A stretch of 64,000 nucleotides of DNA, from contig CBDCPZ010000023.1 of assembly GCA_965220465.1 (NCBI GenBank), forward strand, positions 372,001 through 436,000, given 5' to 3'. The notes under the pieces are model-generated. The model was given only the letters and a program-made list of their open reading frames with translations. It had not been told where the DNA came from and ran no database searches. Of this stretch, positions 36,271 through 45,089 are shown piece by piece (position 1 is the stretch's first letter; each line of letters starts with the position of its first letter). The stretch comes from JAHDHW01 sp965220465 (GTDB lineage Bacteria; Bacteroidota; Bacteroidia; Chitinophagales; Saprospiraceae). A program made the translations under genes and the position numbers.

Positions 36271-36278
36271 CAAATATA
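36271..36278 (-). promoter_or_regulatory. -7 promoter box for pyrR-pyrB
   Basis: The complement reads TATATTTG, an exact TAnnTTTG, ending 10 bases before the pyrR ATG, so the mRNA leader would be only a few bases. Confidence 0.5.
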
Positions 36279-36338
36279 ATAATTCCAACTAGCGGGTTTT
36301 AATGTAAAACACCTTTTTTACAGAGGTTTATAAATATC

Positions 36339-38018
36339 TTAATCTTTCTTTTGAATTTTGGCCCAGGAGTCTTTTAAAGTAACCGTTCTATTGAAGACTA
36401 ATTGCTCTGGTTTTGAATCACGATCAACACAAAAATATCCCTTTCTCATAAATTGCAATTGCTGACCAATTACAGCGTTTTTCATACTTGGCTCAACAAA
36501 AGCTTTTTCAATTACCTGAAGGGAATCCGGGTTTACATGCTCTGTAAAATCAATATTTTCATCAGCTAAGGGTTCTGCCACAGAAAATAATCGGTCATAA
36601 AGCCTGACTTCAGCTTCGATAGCATGAGGAGCTGAAACCCAATGAAGTACACCTTTCGCTTTTATTCCTGAAGTATCAGAACCACTTCTGCTTTCAGGAT
36701 AATAAGTGCAATGTAATTCTGTGACCTCTCCATTTTCGCTTTTTACAAAACTATCGCAATGAATAATGTAAGCTCCTTTTAAGCGAACATTTTTTCCTGG
36801 TCCAAGCCTGAAAAACTTCTTTGGTGGGTCTTCCATGAAATCTTCTTTTTCAATATAAAGCTCTCTTGAAAAAGGCATTTTTCGATTTCCCATGTCTGCA
36901 TCGCCAGGGTTATTTTCAACCTCCATTTCTTCCATCTTTCCTTCAGGATAGTTGGTGATAATAACCTTCAATGGATTTAAAACACCCATCACTCTTGCCG
37001 TTGTGTTATTTAGTTCATCACGAACACAAGACTCTAGTAATTCAAGTTCGATTACATTGTTGCGCTTAGTCAAACCTGTTTTATCGCTAAAAGCCCTTAG
37101 AGCAATAGCTGGATAACCTCTTCTTCGCATTCCTGAAACAGTAGGCATTCTGGGGTCGTCCCAACTATTTACAAATCCTTCTTCAACCAACCGGCGCAAT
37201 CTCCTTTTACTGGTAATCATGTAAGCCACATTCATTCGGGCAAATTCAATCTGGCGGGATGGGAAAATTTCCAGTTCTTTAATAAACCAGTCATATAATG
37301 GCCGGTGATGCCTAAATTCAATCGAGCAGAGCGAATAGGTGATTTCTTCAATAGAATCTGATTGTCCATGAGCAAAATCATACATTGGATAAATCAGCCA
37401 TTCATCGCCGGTTCGATGATGATGCTCTTTTTTAATTCGATACATTACCGGATCGCGCATGTGCATATTTGGTGCACTCATGTCAATTTTGGCTCGTAAT
37501 ACTTTTGCGCCATCAGGGTAATCGCCATTTTTCATTTTTTCAAAAAGTTCCAGGTTTTCCTCAACACTTCTATTCCTGAAAGGGCTATTTTTTCCCGGTT
37601 CTGTTGGTGTTCCTTTCATCTCTGCGATTTGTTCAGCAGAAGAATCATCAACATAAGCCAGTCCTTTTTTGATTAATTTGACTGCAAATTCGTACAACTG
37701 AGGGAAATAATCAGAGGCAAAATACTCTCGATCATCCCAATCAAAACCCAGCCATTTTATATCATCACGGATATTATCGACATATTCTGTTTCTTCAGTT
37801 GTGGGATTGGTATCATCAAATCTGAGGTTAGTCAAACCACCGTATTTTTCAGCAATCCCAAAATTGGTGCAAATTGCTTTGACATGCCCGATATGCAAAT
37901 ATCCATTTGGTTCGGGAGGAAATCGCGTGTGAACAACTCCGTTATTTACACCATTTTTTATATCCGCTTCAATTATTTGCTCTATAAAATTGAGCGATTC
38001 TCTTTTTTCTTCGGTCAT
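36339..38018 (-). CDS. glnS: Glutaminyl-tRNA synthetase
   Basis: A 559-residue class I synthetase, charging tRNA-Gln with glutamine. The HIGH motif H42-I-G-H45 lies in P-P-E-P-N-G-Y-L-H-I-G-H. The second signature reads I-T-S-K-R, a variant of the M-S-K-R form usual in GlnRS. A C-terminal anticodon-binding beta-barrel pair follows (about 335-550). A GlnRS here means the organism need not depend on the amidotransferase route for Gln-tRNA. It lies 72 bases after argS on the same strand. Confidence 0.97.
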   Translation of the reverse strand: MTEEKRESLNFIEQIIEADIKNGVNNGVVHTRFPPEPNGYLHIGHVKAICTNFGIAEKYGGLTNLRFDDTNPTTEETEYVDNIRDDIKWLGFDWDDREYFASDYFPQLYEFAVKLIKKGLAYVDDSSAEQIAEMKGTPTEPGKNSPFRNRSVEENLELFEKMKNGDYPDGAKVLRAKIDMSAPNMHMRDPVMYRIKKEHHHRTGDEWLIYPMYDFAHGQSDSIEEITYSLCSIEFRHHRPLYDWFIKELEIFPSRQIEFARMNVAYMITSKRRLRRLVEEGFVNSWDDPRMPTVSGMRRRGYPAIALRAFSDKTGLTKRNNVIELELLESCVRDELNNTTARVMGVLNPLKVIITNYPEGKMEEMEVENNPGDADMGNRKMPFSRELYIEKEDFMEDPPKKFFRLGPGKNVRLKGAYIIHCDSFVKSENGEVTELHCTYYPESRSGSDTSGIKAKGVLHWVSAPHAIEAEVRLYDRLFSVAEPLADENIDFTEHVNPDSLQVIEKAFVEPSMKNAVIGQQLQFMRKGYFCVDRDSKPEQLVFNRTVTLKDSWAKIQKKD

Positions 38019-38090
38019 CTTTTTTTAGTGGTTAGAAAGTTAAAAAGATTGTGAGTAGGAGATATTGCCATTCTCCTTTTGCTGATAAAA

Positions 38091-39938
38091 TTACATCCTT
38101 TCCGGCATATCAATTCCCAATAATTCCATAGCTGATTTCAAAACATCACCAACTGCTTTACTTAGTTTTAAACGGAATGCTTCTGTTTCTGGTTCTACGC
38201 CAACTATTTTCAAATCATGGTAAAATTTATGATAAGATTTTGAAAGTTTATAACAGTAATTGGCAATTACCGAAGGATCATAAGAATCAGCTGCCAATTG
38301 TATTAATTCCGGATATTCATGAATTTGCAGAATCAATTCTTTTTCCTGAGGTGCCAGGGGTTTATGATTCTTTGAATTATCAAAATTTACATTTTCTTTT
38401 TCCCCTCTTTGCCAGACTCCTTTGGTACGAACGTAAGAATATTGGATGTATGGTCCGGTTTGTCCTTGAAGCTCCACAGATTCCTTTGGATCGAATACCA
38501 TTCGTTTTTGTGGATTAACTTTTATAATGAAAAACTTCAAAGCTGCCAAACCAATTTTATTCAAAATATCTTCCTGCTCTTCTTTTGAAAACGAAGAGAT
38601 ATCACCTTTTTCAGCAGTTTCCTTTCGTGCCTCTTCAATAACCTCAGCAATCAGGTCATCAGCGTCAACCACCGTTCCTTCGCGAGATTTCATTTTACCG
38701 CTTGGCAGATCAACCATTCCGTAAGAAAGATGGTGCAAGCCATCAGCGTAAGGAGCGCCCAGTTTTTTCATGATTTCAAACAAAGCTTGAAAATGGTAAT
38801 TTTGTTCATCTGCTACTACATAAACCATTTTATCTACCTTAAAATCATCGTAACGTAACTGTACCGTTCCGATATCCTGGGTCATGTAGACCGAAGTTCC
38901 ATCGCTCCTCCGAACAATTTTTTGATCCAATTTGACATCTTCCAGATCGATCCAAACCGAATTATCTTCTTTTTTATAAAAAACGCCATTTTCAAGCCCT
39001 TTGTCGACAAATTCATTTCCAAGGATATAGGTATCCGATTCGTAGTAAAGTTTATCGAATGAGACCCCAAGATTTTTATACGTTTCCGCAAATCCTTCGT
39101 AAACCCAGCCGTTCATAGTTTTCCATAGTTTTCGAACATCAGGGTCATTATTTTCCCAGCCGATCAGCATTTTTTTCGCTTCTTTCGCTAATTGGCTGTA
39201 ATCGTTGAAATAAGTATTTTTAAAAGATTTATAGAACTCATTTGCCGTCTGCTCATCTTTCTTCTTTTCAGAAAATATTTTTTTCCCCAATTCCGAATCC
39301 TGCCAAAGTTTATATTCCTCTTGAAATTTTTGTTCAAAAAGCACATAAAATTTTCCCACAAAATGGTCTCCCTTTGTTTCCGAAGATTTGGGCGTTTCAT
39401 TATTTCCAAATTTTTGCCAGGCCAGCATACTTTTACAAATGGCGATGCCGCGATCATTAACAATTTGCGTTTTGACCACTTCGTAGCCTGATTTTTCTAA
39501 GATTTTGGAACAGGACCAACCCAACAAGATGTTTCGAATATGTCCGAGGTGAAGCGGTTTATTTGTATTTGGTGATGAAAATTCAACCATTACTTTTTGA
39601 CCATTTTTTGCTACCTGTCCATAATCGTCTTCTTTAAAAACCATTTCCAAAAATGATTTCCAGTAATTTTCATCCACAGAGAGATTAAGAAAACCATTGA
39701 TCACATTGAAAGCGGTTAAACCTTCAATGTTCGATACCAAAAAAGTACCTAACTCCTCTCCTATTGCTTCAGGTTTTTTCCGGGCAACTTTTGTATATGG
39801 AAAAACAATAACTGTATAATCTCCTTCAAATTCTTTTCGAGTGGTACTTATTACAATTTCCTCTTGTTTGACAGGATGCTTATAAAGCTCTGCAACTCCT
39901 TTGACGACTCCTTCTTGTATTATTGAAATGATATTCAT
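38091..39938 (-). CDS. argS: Arginyl-tRNA synthetase
   Basis: 615 residues from the ATG at 39938. The open frame extends further upstream, but similarity to ArgRS begins here (M-N-I-I-S-I-I-Q-E-G). N-terminal Add-1 domain about 1-100. The HIGH motif is H130-L-G-H133 in S-P-N-T-N-K-P-L-H-L-G-H. No KMSKS is visible, and the region reads S-G-K-M-K-S-R-E-G, which is normal for many ArgRS. The C-terminal DALR anticodon domain ends in M-P-E-R-M. A -7 box lies about 80 bases upstream. Confidence 0.97.
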   Translation of the reverse strand: MNIISIIQEGVVKGVAELYKHPVKQEEIVISTTRKEFEGDYTVIVFPYTKVARKKPEAIGEELGTFLVSNIEGLTAFNVINGFLNLSVDENYWKSFLEMVFKEDDYGQVAKNGQKVMVEFSSPNTNKPLHLGHIRNILLGWSCSKILEKSGYEVVKTQIVNDRGIAICKSMLAWQKFGNNETPKSSETKGDHFVGKFYVLFEQKFQEEYKLWQDSELGKKIFSEKKKDEQTANEFYKSFKNTYFNDYSQLAKEAKKMLIGWENNDPDVRKLWKTMNGWVYEGFAETYKNLGVSFDKLYYESDTYILGNEFVDKGLENGVFYKKEDNSVWIDLEDVKLDQKIVRRSDGTSVYMTQDIGTVQLRYDDFKVDKMVYVVADEQNYHFQALFEIMKKLGAPYADGLHHLSYGMVDLPSGKMKSREGTVVDADDLIAEVIEEARKETAEKGDISSFSKEEQEDILNKIGLAALKFFIIKVNPQKRMVFDPKESVELQGQTGPYIQYSYVRTKGVWQRGEKENVNFDNSKNHKPLAPQEKELILQIHEYPELIQLAADSYDPSVIANYCYKLSKSYHKFYHDLKIVGVEPETEAFRLKLSKAVGDVLKSAMELLGIDMPERM

Positions 39939-40016
39939 TCGAAATTTATAGTTAAGATTTATACAGCGTGTAAAAAAAATGAATTGCCCTTTAAATGATA
40001 TTGGAGCAATTCTGCG

Positions 40017-40024
40017 CAAATTTA
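40017..40024 (-). promoter_or_regulatory. -7 promoter box for argS
   Basis: The complement reads TAAATTTG, an exact TAnnTTTG, 78 bases ahead of the argS ATG at 39938. Confidence 0.4.
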
Positions 40025-40108
40025 TTATCTAAAACCTTTAAACCAAAATATATTTGGTGATAGTTATAACCAATTGATTATTAGTAGAGATATAATTTAG
40101 AAAAGTAT

Positions 40109-40543
40109 TTAAGCTCTTGGAACTGTTTTTTGAAGAAATATTTTTCCTGGAATACAACTGCTAAAACTTGTTTCGCCTTGCCAGTAACCTTCTAAATGAA
40201 AAGTACTATCCCTTTGTTTGAGCATCAGTTGATATTTTTTAATACACCATTCCATTCCCTGAAGTTCCTCATGATCAAGAATTACTTCATCTTTAAGCTC
40301 TAATAATATTCCGCTATGTACCGTTCCTGACAGGTTCATCTCAGCATAAATGCTATCCACATAAACGTATGAACGGCCCGTTATCGAATCGCCTTTTTGA
40401 ATAATGAAAAGTTCAAAAGAATATTCAGGGATATATCCTCCATCTTCCTGTGTAATTTTACCTTTCCAATAACCATTTAAATCCTTTTGCGCAAAACAAT
40501 CAGCGCAAAAGAAGAATAGCATTGATAAAATAAAATATTTCAT
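40109..40543 (-). CDS. Small exported beta-rich protein
   Basis: 144 residues from the ATG at 40543 (M-K-Y-F-I-L-S-M-L-F-F-F), giving a clean signal peptide cut after C-F-A-Q. The mature part alternates short beta segments (G-Y-W-K-G-K-I; F-E-L-F-I-I; L-E-G-Y-W-Q-G-E) in a pattern like small calycin-type barrels, with two Cys. Function is not recognised. Between argS and rsmD, same strand. Confidence 0.75.
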   Translation of the reverse strand: MKYFILSMLFFFCADCFAQKDLNGYWKGKITQEDGGYIPEYSFELFIIQKGDSITGRSYVYVDSIYAEMNLSGTVHSGILLELKDEVILDHEELQGMEWCIKKYQLMLKQRDSTFHLEGYWQGETSFSSCIPGKIFLQKTVPRA

Positions 40544-40602
40544 GCAGGCAATTTGAAAATAAAACAGCAGTTTCAAACAATTTACAAGAGAATAATCAAT
40601 TA

Positions 40603-41145
40603 TTATTTGTGCTTGAAAAAGCTAAAAATTGTTTTTCCATAATGACGCTCATCAAAATAGTTTTCATGGGCTTTGTATGATCGATTATAATCGTGTTCCA
40701 TAACAAACCAACCTTCTTTTTTTAACGAATTTTCATTAAAAACAAAATCTGGGATTAGATCCATTGTCGGCAATGCATATGGCGGGCCGGCAAAAATATA
40801 ATCATATTGTGTTTGGGAAAATTTCAAAAATTTAAACACATCAGTTTTAGAAATTTTAAGATAATCTTCAACCCCAAACTCTTCAGCAGTTTTCTTTACA
40901 AACGCTACACATCGCCCAAATTTTTCAACATAAGTGACATCTTTACAGCCCCTTGAAATCATTTCATAACTATGACTCCCCGTTCCTCCAAAAAGGTCCA
41001 ATGCTTTCAACTCTTCAAAATCGAATTGATTAGTTAAAATATTAAAAAGCCCTTCTTTGGCATAATCCGTAGTTGGCCTGGTTGGCCAATTATCTGCCGG
41101 TGGATTGAATTTTCTGCCCTTAAGTTCTCCACCAATTACTCGCAT
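40603..41145 (-). CDS. rsmD: RsmD-like 16S rRNA methyltransferase with altered NPPY-type motif
   Basis: 180 residues with the RsmD N-terminus (M-R-V-I-G-G-E-L-K-G-R-K), the R-P-T-T-D-x-A-K-E-G-L-F-N-I-L block and SAM-binding L-D-L-F-G-G-T-G. RsmD methylates G966 of 16S rRNA at N2. The catalytic motif, normally D-P-P-Y, reads A-G-P-P-Y: G120 replaces the Asp (codon GGC at 40786-40788, one transition from GAC). The rest is well conserved. It overlaps the DUF3822 gene by 10 bases, as is common next to rsmD in Bacteroidota. Confidence 0.9.
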   Translation of the reverse strand: MRVIGGELKGRKFNPPADNWPTRPTTDYAKEGLFNILTNQFDFEELKALDLFGGTGSHSYEMISRGCKDVTYVEKFGRCVAFVKKTAEEFGVEDYLKISKTDVFKFLKFSQTQYDYIFAGPPYALPTMDLIPDFVFNENSLKKEGWFVMEHDYNRSYKAHENYFDERHYGKTIFSFFKHK

Positions 41146-41975
41146 AATCTCAAGCTAAAAAGGTCAAAGAATTTATAAGCATTTAAAGCCTCATACTTAG
41201 ATCTAAACCGCAGATGGTCCGGAGCTTCTAAAAAATAGACCGTTTTTATATATCTGTAAAGTAATTTAAAGGCTTCAGATTCTCGCATGATCTGGCCGCA
41301 AAGATGAACCGGGATGGATTCAGGATTTATTTTAAACTGATCCAATACTAACATCACGTAGTACACAAAATCCCTGACATTTTGAAAAGCGAATGTATTA
41401 TTAAATAACAAATCCTTTTTATTGAATAGTAAAATGTTCAATTTTCGATGGAAAACATTGATATACATGTGGAACCCTTCTTGCTTTTCGGATAATAAAT
41501 ACGCTCCTTTTATGAAAGCTGTGGAAGCATGATAAATTTTTGGGTTATCAAAAGATTCTTTTATTAAATCCTCGATTTCTTTGTTTACAGCATAAATAAT
41601 TTTGGTATCTATAAAATTCAAATCGTCGGTATCTACTTTATCCGAAGGGAGCAAATCCACCATATTTTGAAGATATGTGGCTTTTTCTTTTTGATTGTAT
41701 AGAATTGACGGAACCAAGGTGTGTTTTGAGCTGTTAAGTGCAACTCTTATGGAGCCGAAGTTTAATTTTAGAATTTCATCTTGAAGATAAGTTTTACGAA
41801 AAAAAGCTTTGATATCTGCATTTTCTTCAATATTGTAGCTTCGAAGAACAATTACGTTTTGTTTTTGGTCAAGCACCAAAAACGAAAACCTGTCTGCTCC
41901 TATTAGTGCAGACAGGTCATATAAAGTTGCATTTTTTTTTATAAAACTATCCTCTATAAAATCAAGGCTGATCAT
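41136..41975 (-). CDS. DUF3822 family protein
   Basis: A 279-residue protein of the DUF3822 family, which is confined largely to Bacteroidota and usually sits beside rsmD. Its actin-like ATPase-type pattern (repeated beta segments such as F-S-F-L-V-L-D and F-H-M-Y-I-N-V-F) is only suggestive. The ATG at 41975 overlaps the preceding stop by 4 bases (ATGA), and its 3' end overlaps rsmD, so all three genes are translationally coupled. Biochemical function unknown. Confidence 0.8.
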   Translation of the reverse strand: MISLDFIEDSFIKKNATLYDLSALIGADRFSFLVLDQKQNVIVLRSYNIEENADIKAFFRKTYLQDEILKLNFGSIRVALNSSKHTLVPSILYNQKEKATYLQNMVDLLPSDKVDTDDLNFIDTKIIYAVNKEIEDLIKESFDNPKIYHASTAFIKGAYLLSEKQEGFHMYINVFHRKLNILLFNKKDLLFNNTFAFQNVRDFVYYVMLVLDQFKINPESIPVHLCGQIMRESEAFKLLYRYIKTVYFLEAPDHLRFRSKYEALNAYKFFDLFSLRLCE

Positions 41976-42556
41976 TCCCAATTTCCTGAGAGGTTTGGAG
42001 CAGTCATATCTCCAAACTTAATAATGGAATTTGGATTATAAGATCTATCATATCTTGCAAATCGGGGATTGGCGTATCTGCCCATATAATTGTTTCGTGA
42101 AGTCTTGACTTCAACTACACTCACTAGTGTGCTTTGGTAAGTTACTGTATCAGCGTTCATTTCAAATTTTGCTCCATTATCGCTAAATGGCACATATTCT
42201 AAGGAATCCAGATTAATCTGGAACTCTTCAACAAATTTCATAGCAGGCTCATAAATAGTATCATAAATGATAACCGAATTGGTCGGATCATCAGGATCAC
42301 CTTCTACCTTAATCGTCTCAACTTCTCCGTTACGGAGAACATCTCTTAAGCTATCAAATGACGGAGCAAAACCAGAGCCACTGACGCTGCGAAAAATTTC
42401 TTGCGCTTGCCGGATTTCCATTAACTGAGCAATAACGGCTTCTTCCCGAATTTTTCTTTCTTTCTGAAATGCTATAGGTTCTGAAATACTGCTATAAAGT
42501 ATCCAAATCAAACCTGCAATTACTACTACCAAAACAAGATTTACAATTAATCTCAT
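41972..42556 (-). CDS. Membrane-anchored pilin-like protein
   Basis: 194 residues. An N-terminal hydrophobic helix (about 4-22) is followed by a long amphipathic helix. Its segment (A-V-I-A-Q-L-M-E-I-R-Q-A-Q-E-I-F-R) and the G-S-G-F-A-P-S-F-D-S-L region resemble the stem and loop of type II/IV pseudopilins. It lacks the prepilin-peptidase site (no G-F-T-L-x-E), so it would remain an inner-membrane anchored protein. It overlaps the DUF3822 start. Function unknown; the pseudopilin likeness is inference. Confidence 0.7.
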   Translation of the reverse strand: MRLIVNLVLVVVIAGLIWILYSSISEPIAFQKERKIREEAVIAQLMEIRQAQEIFRSVSGSGFAPSFDSLRDVLRNGEVETIKVEGDPDDPTNSVIIYDTIYEPAMKFVEEFQINLDSLEYVPFSDNGAKFEMNADTVTYQSTLVSVVEVKTSRNNYMGRYANPRFARYDRSYNPNSIIKFGDMTAPNLSGNWE

Positions 42557-42732
42557 AAGATGTTAATTTTCGTTTGTTACAACGCAATAATACTATTTTT
42601 TCTTTAAAATTTAATATTAAATTAGATTCAAATGCAAAGCTTAAAAAAAAATAATAAAAAGCTTTGAGTTCAAGTTGTTTTTGAACTGTAACTAAAAAAA
42701 TCAAAAGAAAAATATTGAGATTACAAGGTAAG

Positions 42733-43143
42733 TTAATTTTTAACGGATTCCTTACTAAAATGTTGTTCGCCGATGAGGCATTCACCATTATAAGCGGCTC
42801 CTTCATCAACAACCATTTTCTTAGCTACAATTTTGCCTTTAATAAATGCCGAACTTAGCAGATGTAATAAGCCTTTCACATTTAGCTCTCCTTCAATACG
42901 TCCTTTGATTGAAGATTCATTACAATTAACAGTGCCTTCAATTTTTCCACTTTCTCCAATAACCAGCTTTTTCGCTGATTTCACTTCACCTATTATCGTT
43001 CCATCAAGACGTAAATCTTCTGTCGTTTTGAATTTGCCCTCTATAACTGTCCCTCTTGAAATTACGCAAGACCCTGCTTCTGATTTTTGGACAATAGGAT
43101 TTGTTTTTTTTTGAGTTTCGTGATTACCTTTACTGTTGAACAT
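42733..43143 (-). CDS. Bactofilin (polymer-forming cytoskeletal protein)
   Basis: A 136-residue bactofilin. A disordered N-terminus precedes the DUF583 right-handed beta helix at about 25-125, visible as regular turns (G-T-V-I-E-G-K-F, G-T-I-I-G-E-V, G-K-I-E-G-T-V, G-R-I-E-G-E-L, G-K-I-V-A-K-K). Bactofilins polymerise without nucleotide and organise cell-wall enzymes. The gene is 176 bases upstream of the pilin-like gene and divergent from tsaD. No M23 peptidase partner adjoins it. Confidence 0.93.
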   Translation of the reverse strand: MFNSKGNHETQKKTNPIVQKSEAGSCVISRGTVIEGKFKTTEDLRLDGTIIGEVKSAKKLVIGESGKIEGTVNCNESSIKGRIEGELNVKGLLHLLSSAFIKGKIVAKKMVVDEGAAYNGECLIGEQHFSKESVKN

Positions 43144-43343
43144 ACTTAAAAATTGAAGTGTTATAATTATTATTTTTGGGTTAACTTTTTCAAAAAAAAT
43201 ATGCTTAAACTGCTTATTGAATATTTATCGTTGTGGGAGAGATGCAGCCATTGAAGTTATATTTTTAAGAAACTAATTTGGACATATTTTTAATTGTTAT
43301 AAATAAAAAAGTAAAGTTAGAAAAAATTACAATAAATATTAAT

Positions 43344-44345
43344 ATGAGTGTAATAATTTTAGGGATTGAATCTTCCTGTGATGATACTTCGGCTTCTATT
43401 TTTAAAAATGGTAATGTCCTTAGCAATTGTGTCGCCAATCAAGAAGTCCACAAACAATACGGAGGAATTGTACCTGAAGTTGCATCCAGAGCGCATCAAA
43501 TCAATATTATTCCGGTTGTCGATAAGGCAATTAAACAGGCAGGAATTGACAAGCGAGATATAAATGCAATTGCTTTTACGAGAGGGCCAGGATTAATCGG
43601 CTCTCTGATCGTGGGCGTTTCATTTGCCAAATCATTTGCTTTGAGCCTTGACATTCCAATGATAGAAGTCAATCATATGCAAGCTCATGTTCTGGCTCAT
43701 TTTGCTGAAGATCCAAAACCTCGATTTCCATTTCTTTGTTTAACAGTTTCGGGTGGACATACTCAAATAGTTTTGGTAAAAGATTATTTAGATATGGAAG
43801 TGATTGGTTCGACATTGGATGATGCAGCAGGCGAGGCATTTGACAAAACCGGAAAATTACTTGGGCTAGATTATCCGGCAGGCCCTTTGATTGATAAATT
43901 GGCAAAAATGGGAAACCCGATTTTTAATTTTCCCGAGCCTAAAATAGATGACCTGGATTTTAGTTTTAGTGGTTTAAAAACCTCGATTCTTTATTTTCTA
44001 AAAAAGCAGCTGAAGGAAAACCCTGAGTTCATTGTCGAAAACCTAAACGATATTTGCGCCTCTGTTCAGGATCGGATTGTTTCTATTTTAATTAATAAAT
44101 TAAAATTAGCTGCTGATAAAACTGGCATTAAAGAAATCTGCATTGCCGGGGGTGTTTCAGCGAATTCGGAATTGAGAGAAACTTTGGAAGTTGCTGGGAA
44201 AAAAGAAGGTTGGAATACATACATTCCAAAATTCGAATTTTGTACCGATAATGCTGCAATGATAGCTGTTACGGGATATTATAAATATTTAAAAGAAGAA
44301 TTTGCAGACCAATCTGTGAGCCCTGTAGCGAGGTATCAGATTTAG
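43344..44345 (+). CDS. tsaD: tRNA threonylcarbamoyladenosine transferase TsaD
   Basis: 333 residues from the ATG at 43344 (M-S-V-I-I-L-G-I-E-S-S-C-D-D-T-S); the frame is open 22 codons further but the family begins here. The metal ligands H111 and H115 (N-H-M-Q-A-H) and the third signature G-G-V-S-A-N are intact. TsaD transfers threonylcarbamoyl to A37 of ANN-reading tRNAs. Its last 21 codons exist a second time, in damaged form, 654 bases downstream (44937-44999). Confidence 0.96.
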   Translation: MSVIILGIESSCDDTSASIFKNGNVLSNCVANQEVHKQYGGIVPEVASRAHQINIIPVVDKAIKQAGIDKRDINAIAFTRGPGLIGSLIVGVSFAKSFALSLDIPMIEVNHMQAHVLAHFAEDPKPRFPFLCLTVSGGHTQIVLVKDYLDMEVIGSTLDDAAGEAFDKTGKLLGLDYPAGPLIDKLAKMGNPIFNFPEPKIDDLDFSFSGLKTSILYFLKKQLKENPEFIVENLNDICASVQDRIVSILINKLKLAADKTGIKEICIAGGVSANSELRETLEVAGKKEGWNTYIPKFEFCTDNAAMIAVTGYYKYLKEEFADQSVSPVARYQI

Positions 44346-44396
44346 ACTTTGTATAATAAATGAACTTTTTAAAGAGTTTCTAATAAAAAATATAAA

Positions 44397-44930
44397 ATGA
44401 ATCAATTTAAATTTCTTTTTATCGGATTAGTTTTGCTCTCATTGGGTTGCAAAAAAATCGACCAATTTACTCAATTTAATATTGAATATAATGAATCAGT
44501 TGTGGTTCCTTCTTCTACCGGAATCAATCTGCCATTTAATATCCTCGCTCCTGATGTAGAAACCAACTCAGAATCTACTTTTGCAATTAATGATACACGA
44601 AAAGATCTGATAGAATCCATTCTATTGACCCAATTGGATTTAACACTTACAGCACCATCCAATGAAGATTTCAGCTTCCTTAAATCAGTTGAAATTTTTA
44701 TTTCTTCGGATGGGTTGAGTGAAACCAGGATTGCATGGCAAGAAAATATTCAAGACAATGTCGGAAATGTTTTGAATTTAGTGGTTGGCAATGATGACCT
44801 CAAAGAGTATATTAAAAAAGAAAAATTTGCACTGAGAATACGAACAGTAATCGACGAAATATTATCATCAGATCACCATATTGATGTTCATTCAGTATTT
44901 TTTGTGGATGCTAAAATATTAGGTCAATAA
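44397..44930 (+). CDS. Lipoprotein of unknown function
   Basis: A 177-residue lipoprotein (signal peptide; lipobox L-S-L-G-C, Cys at about 18, followed by K-K). The mature part is beta-rich with repeated Asn/Ser/Thr pairs and no recognised domain. It begins 51 bases after tsaD and lies exactly between tsaD and the decayed copy of the tsaD 3' end, so it may have arrived as an insertion or local duplication. No function is suggested by sequence. Confidence 0.8.
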   Translation: MNQFKFLFIGLVLLSLGCKKIDQFTQFNIEYNESVVVPSSTGINLPFNILAPDVETNSESTFAINDTRKDLIESILLTQLDLTLTAPSNEDFSFLKSVEIFISSDGLSETRIAWQENIQDNVGNVLNLVVGNDDLKEYIKKEKFALRIRTVIDEILSSDHHIDVHSVFFVDAKILGQ

Positions 44931-44936
44931 AAATAA

Positions 44937-44999
44937 AAATATTTGAAAGGAGTGTAACTGGAGAAATCTGCGAGTCCTGTTGAGAGGTATCAGTTTTAG
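44937..44999 (+). pseudogene. Decayed second copy of the tsaD 3' end
   Basis: These 63 bases align without gaps to the last 63 of tsaD (44283-44345), 47 of 63 identical. Translated in the tsaD frame they give Y-L-K-G-V-stop-L-E-K-S-A-S-P-V-E-R-Y-Q-F-stop, against Y-L-K-E-E-F-A-D-Q-S-V-S-P-V-A-R-Y-Q-I-stop. The match ends at the stop codon; flanks do not match. Confidence 0.85.
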
Positions 45000-45015
45000 C
45001 CGTTTTTAGTTCATG

Positions 45016-45089
45016 GTTTATAGTTTGAAGTTCAAGGTTACAGAAAGCTTTTACCTTTGAACCATAAACTTCAAACTATAAACTTTTTT
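45016..45089. terminator. Long-stem terminator between the lipoprotein and DUF697 genes
   Basis: A 17-base perfect stem (GTTTATAGTTTGAAGTT at 45016-45032 with its complement at 45067-45083), plus CAAGGT with ACCTTTG inside, and a T6 run at 45084-45089. It sits between convergent genes and can serve both. Confidence 0.75.
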
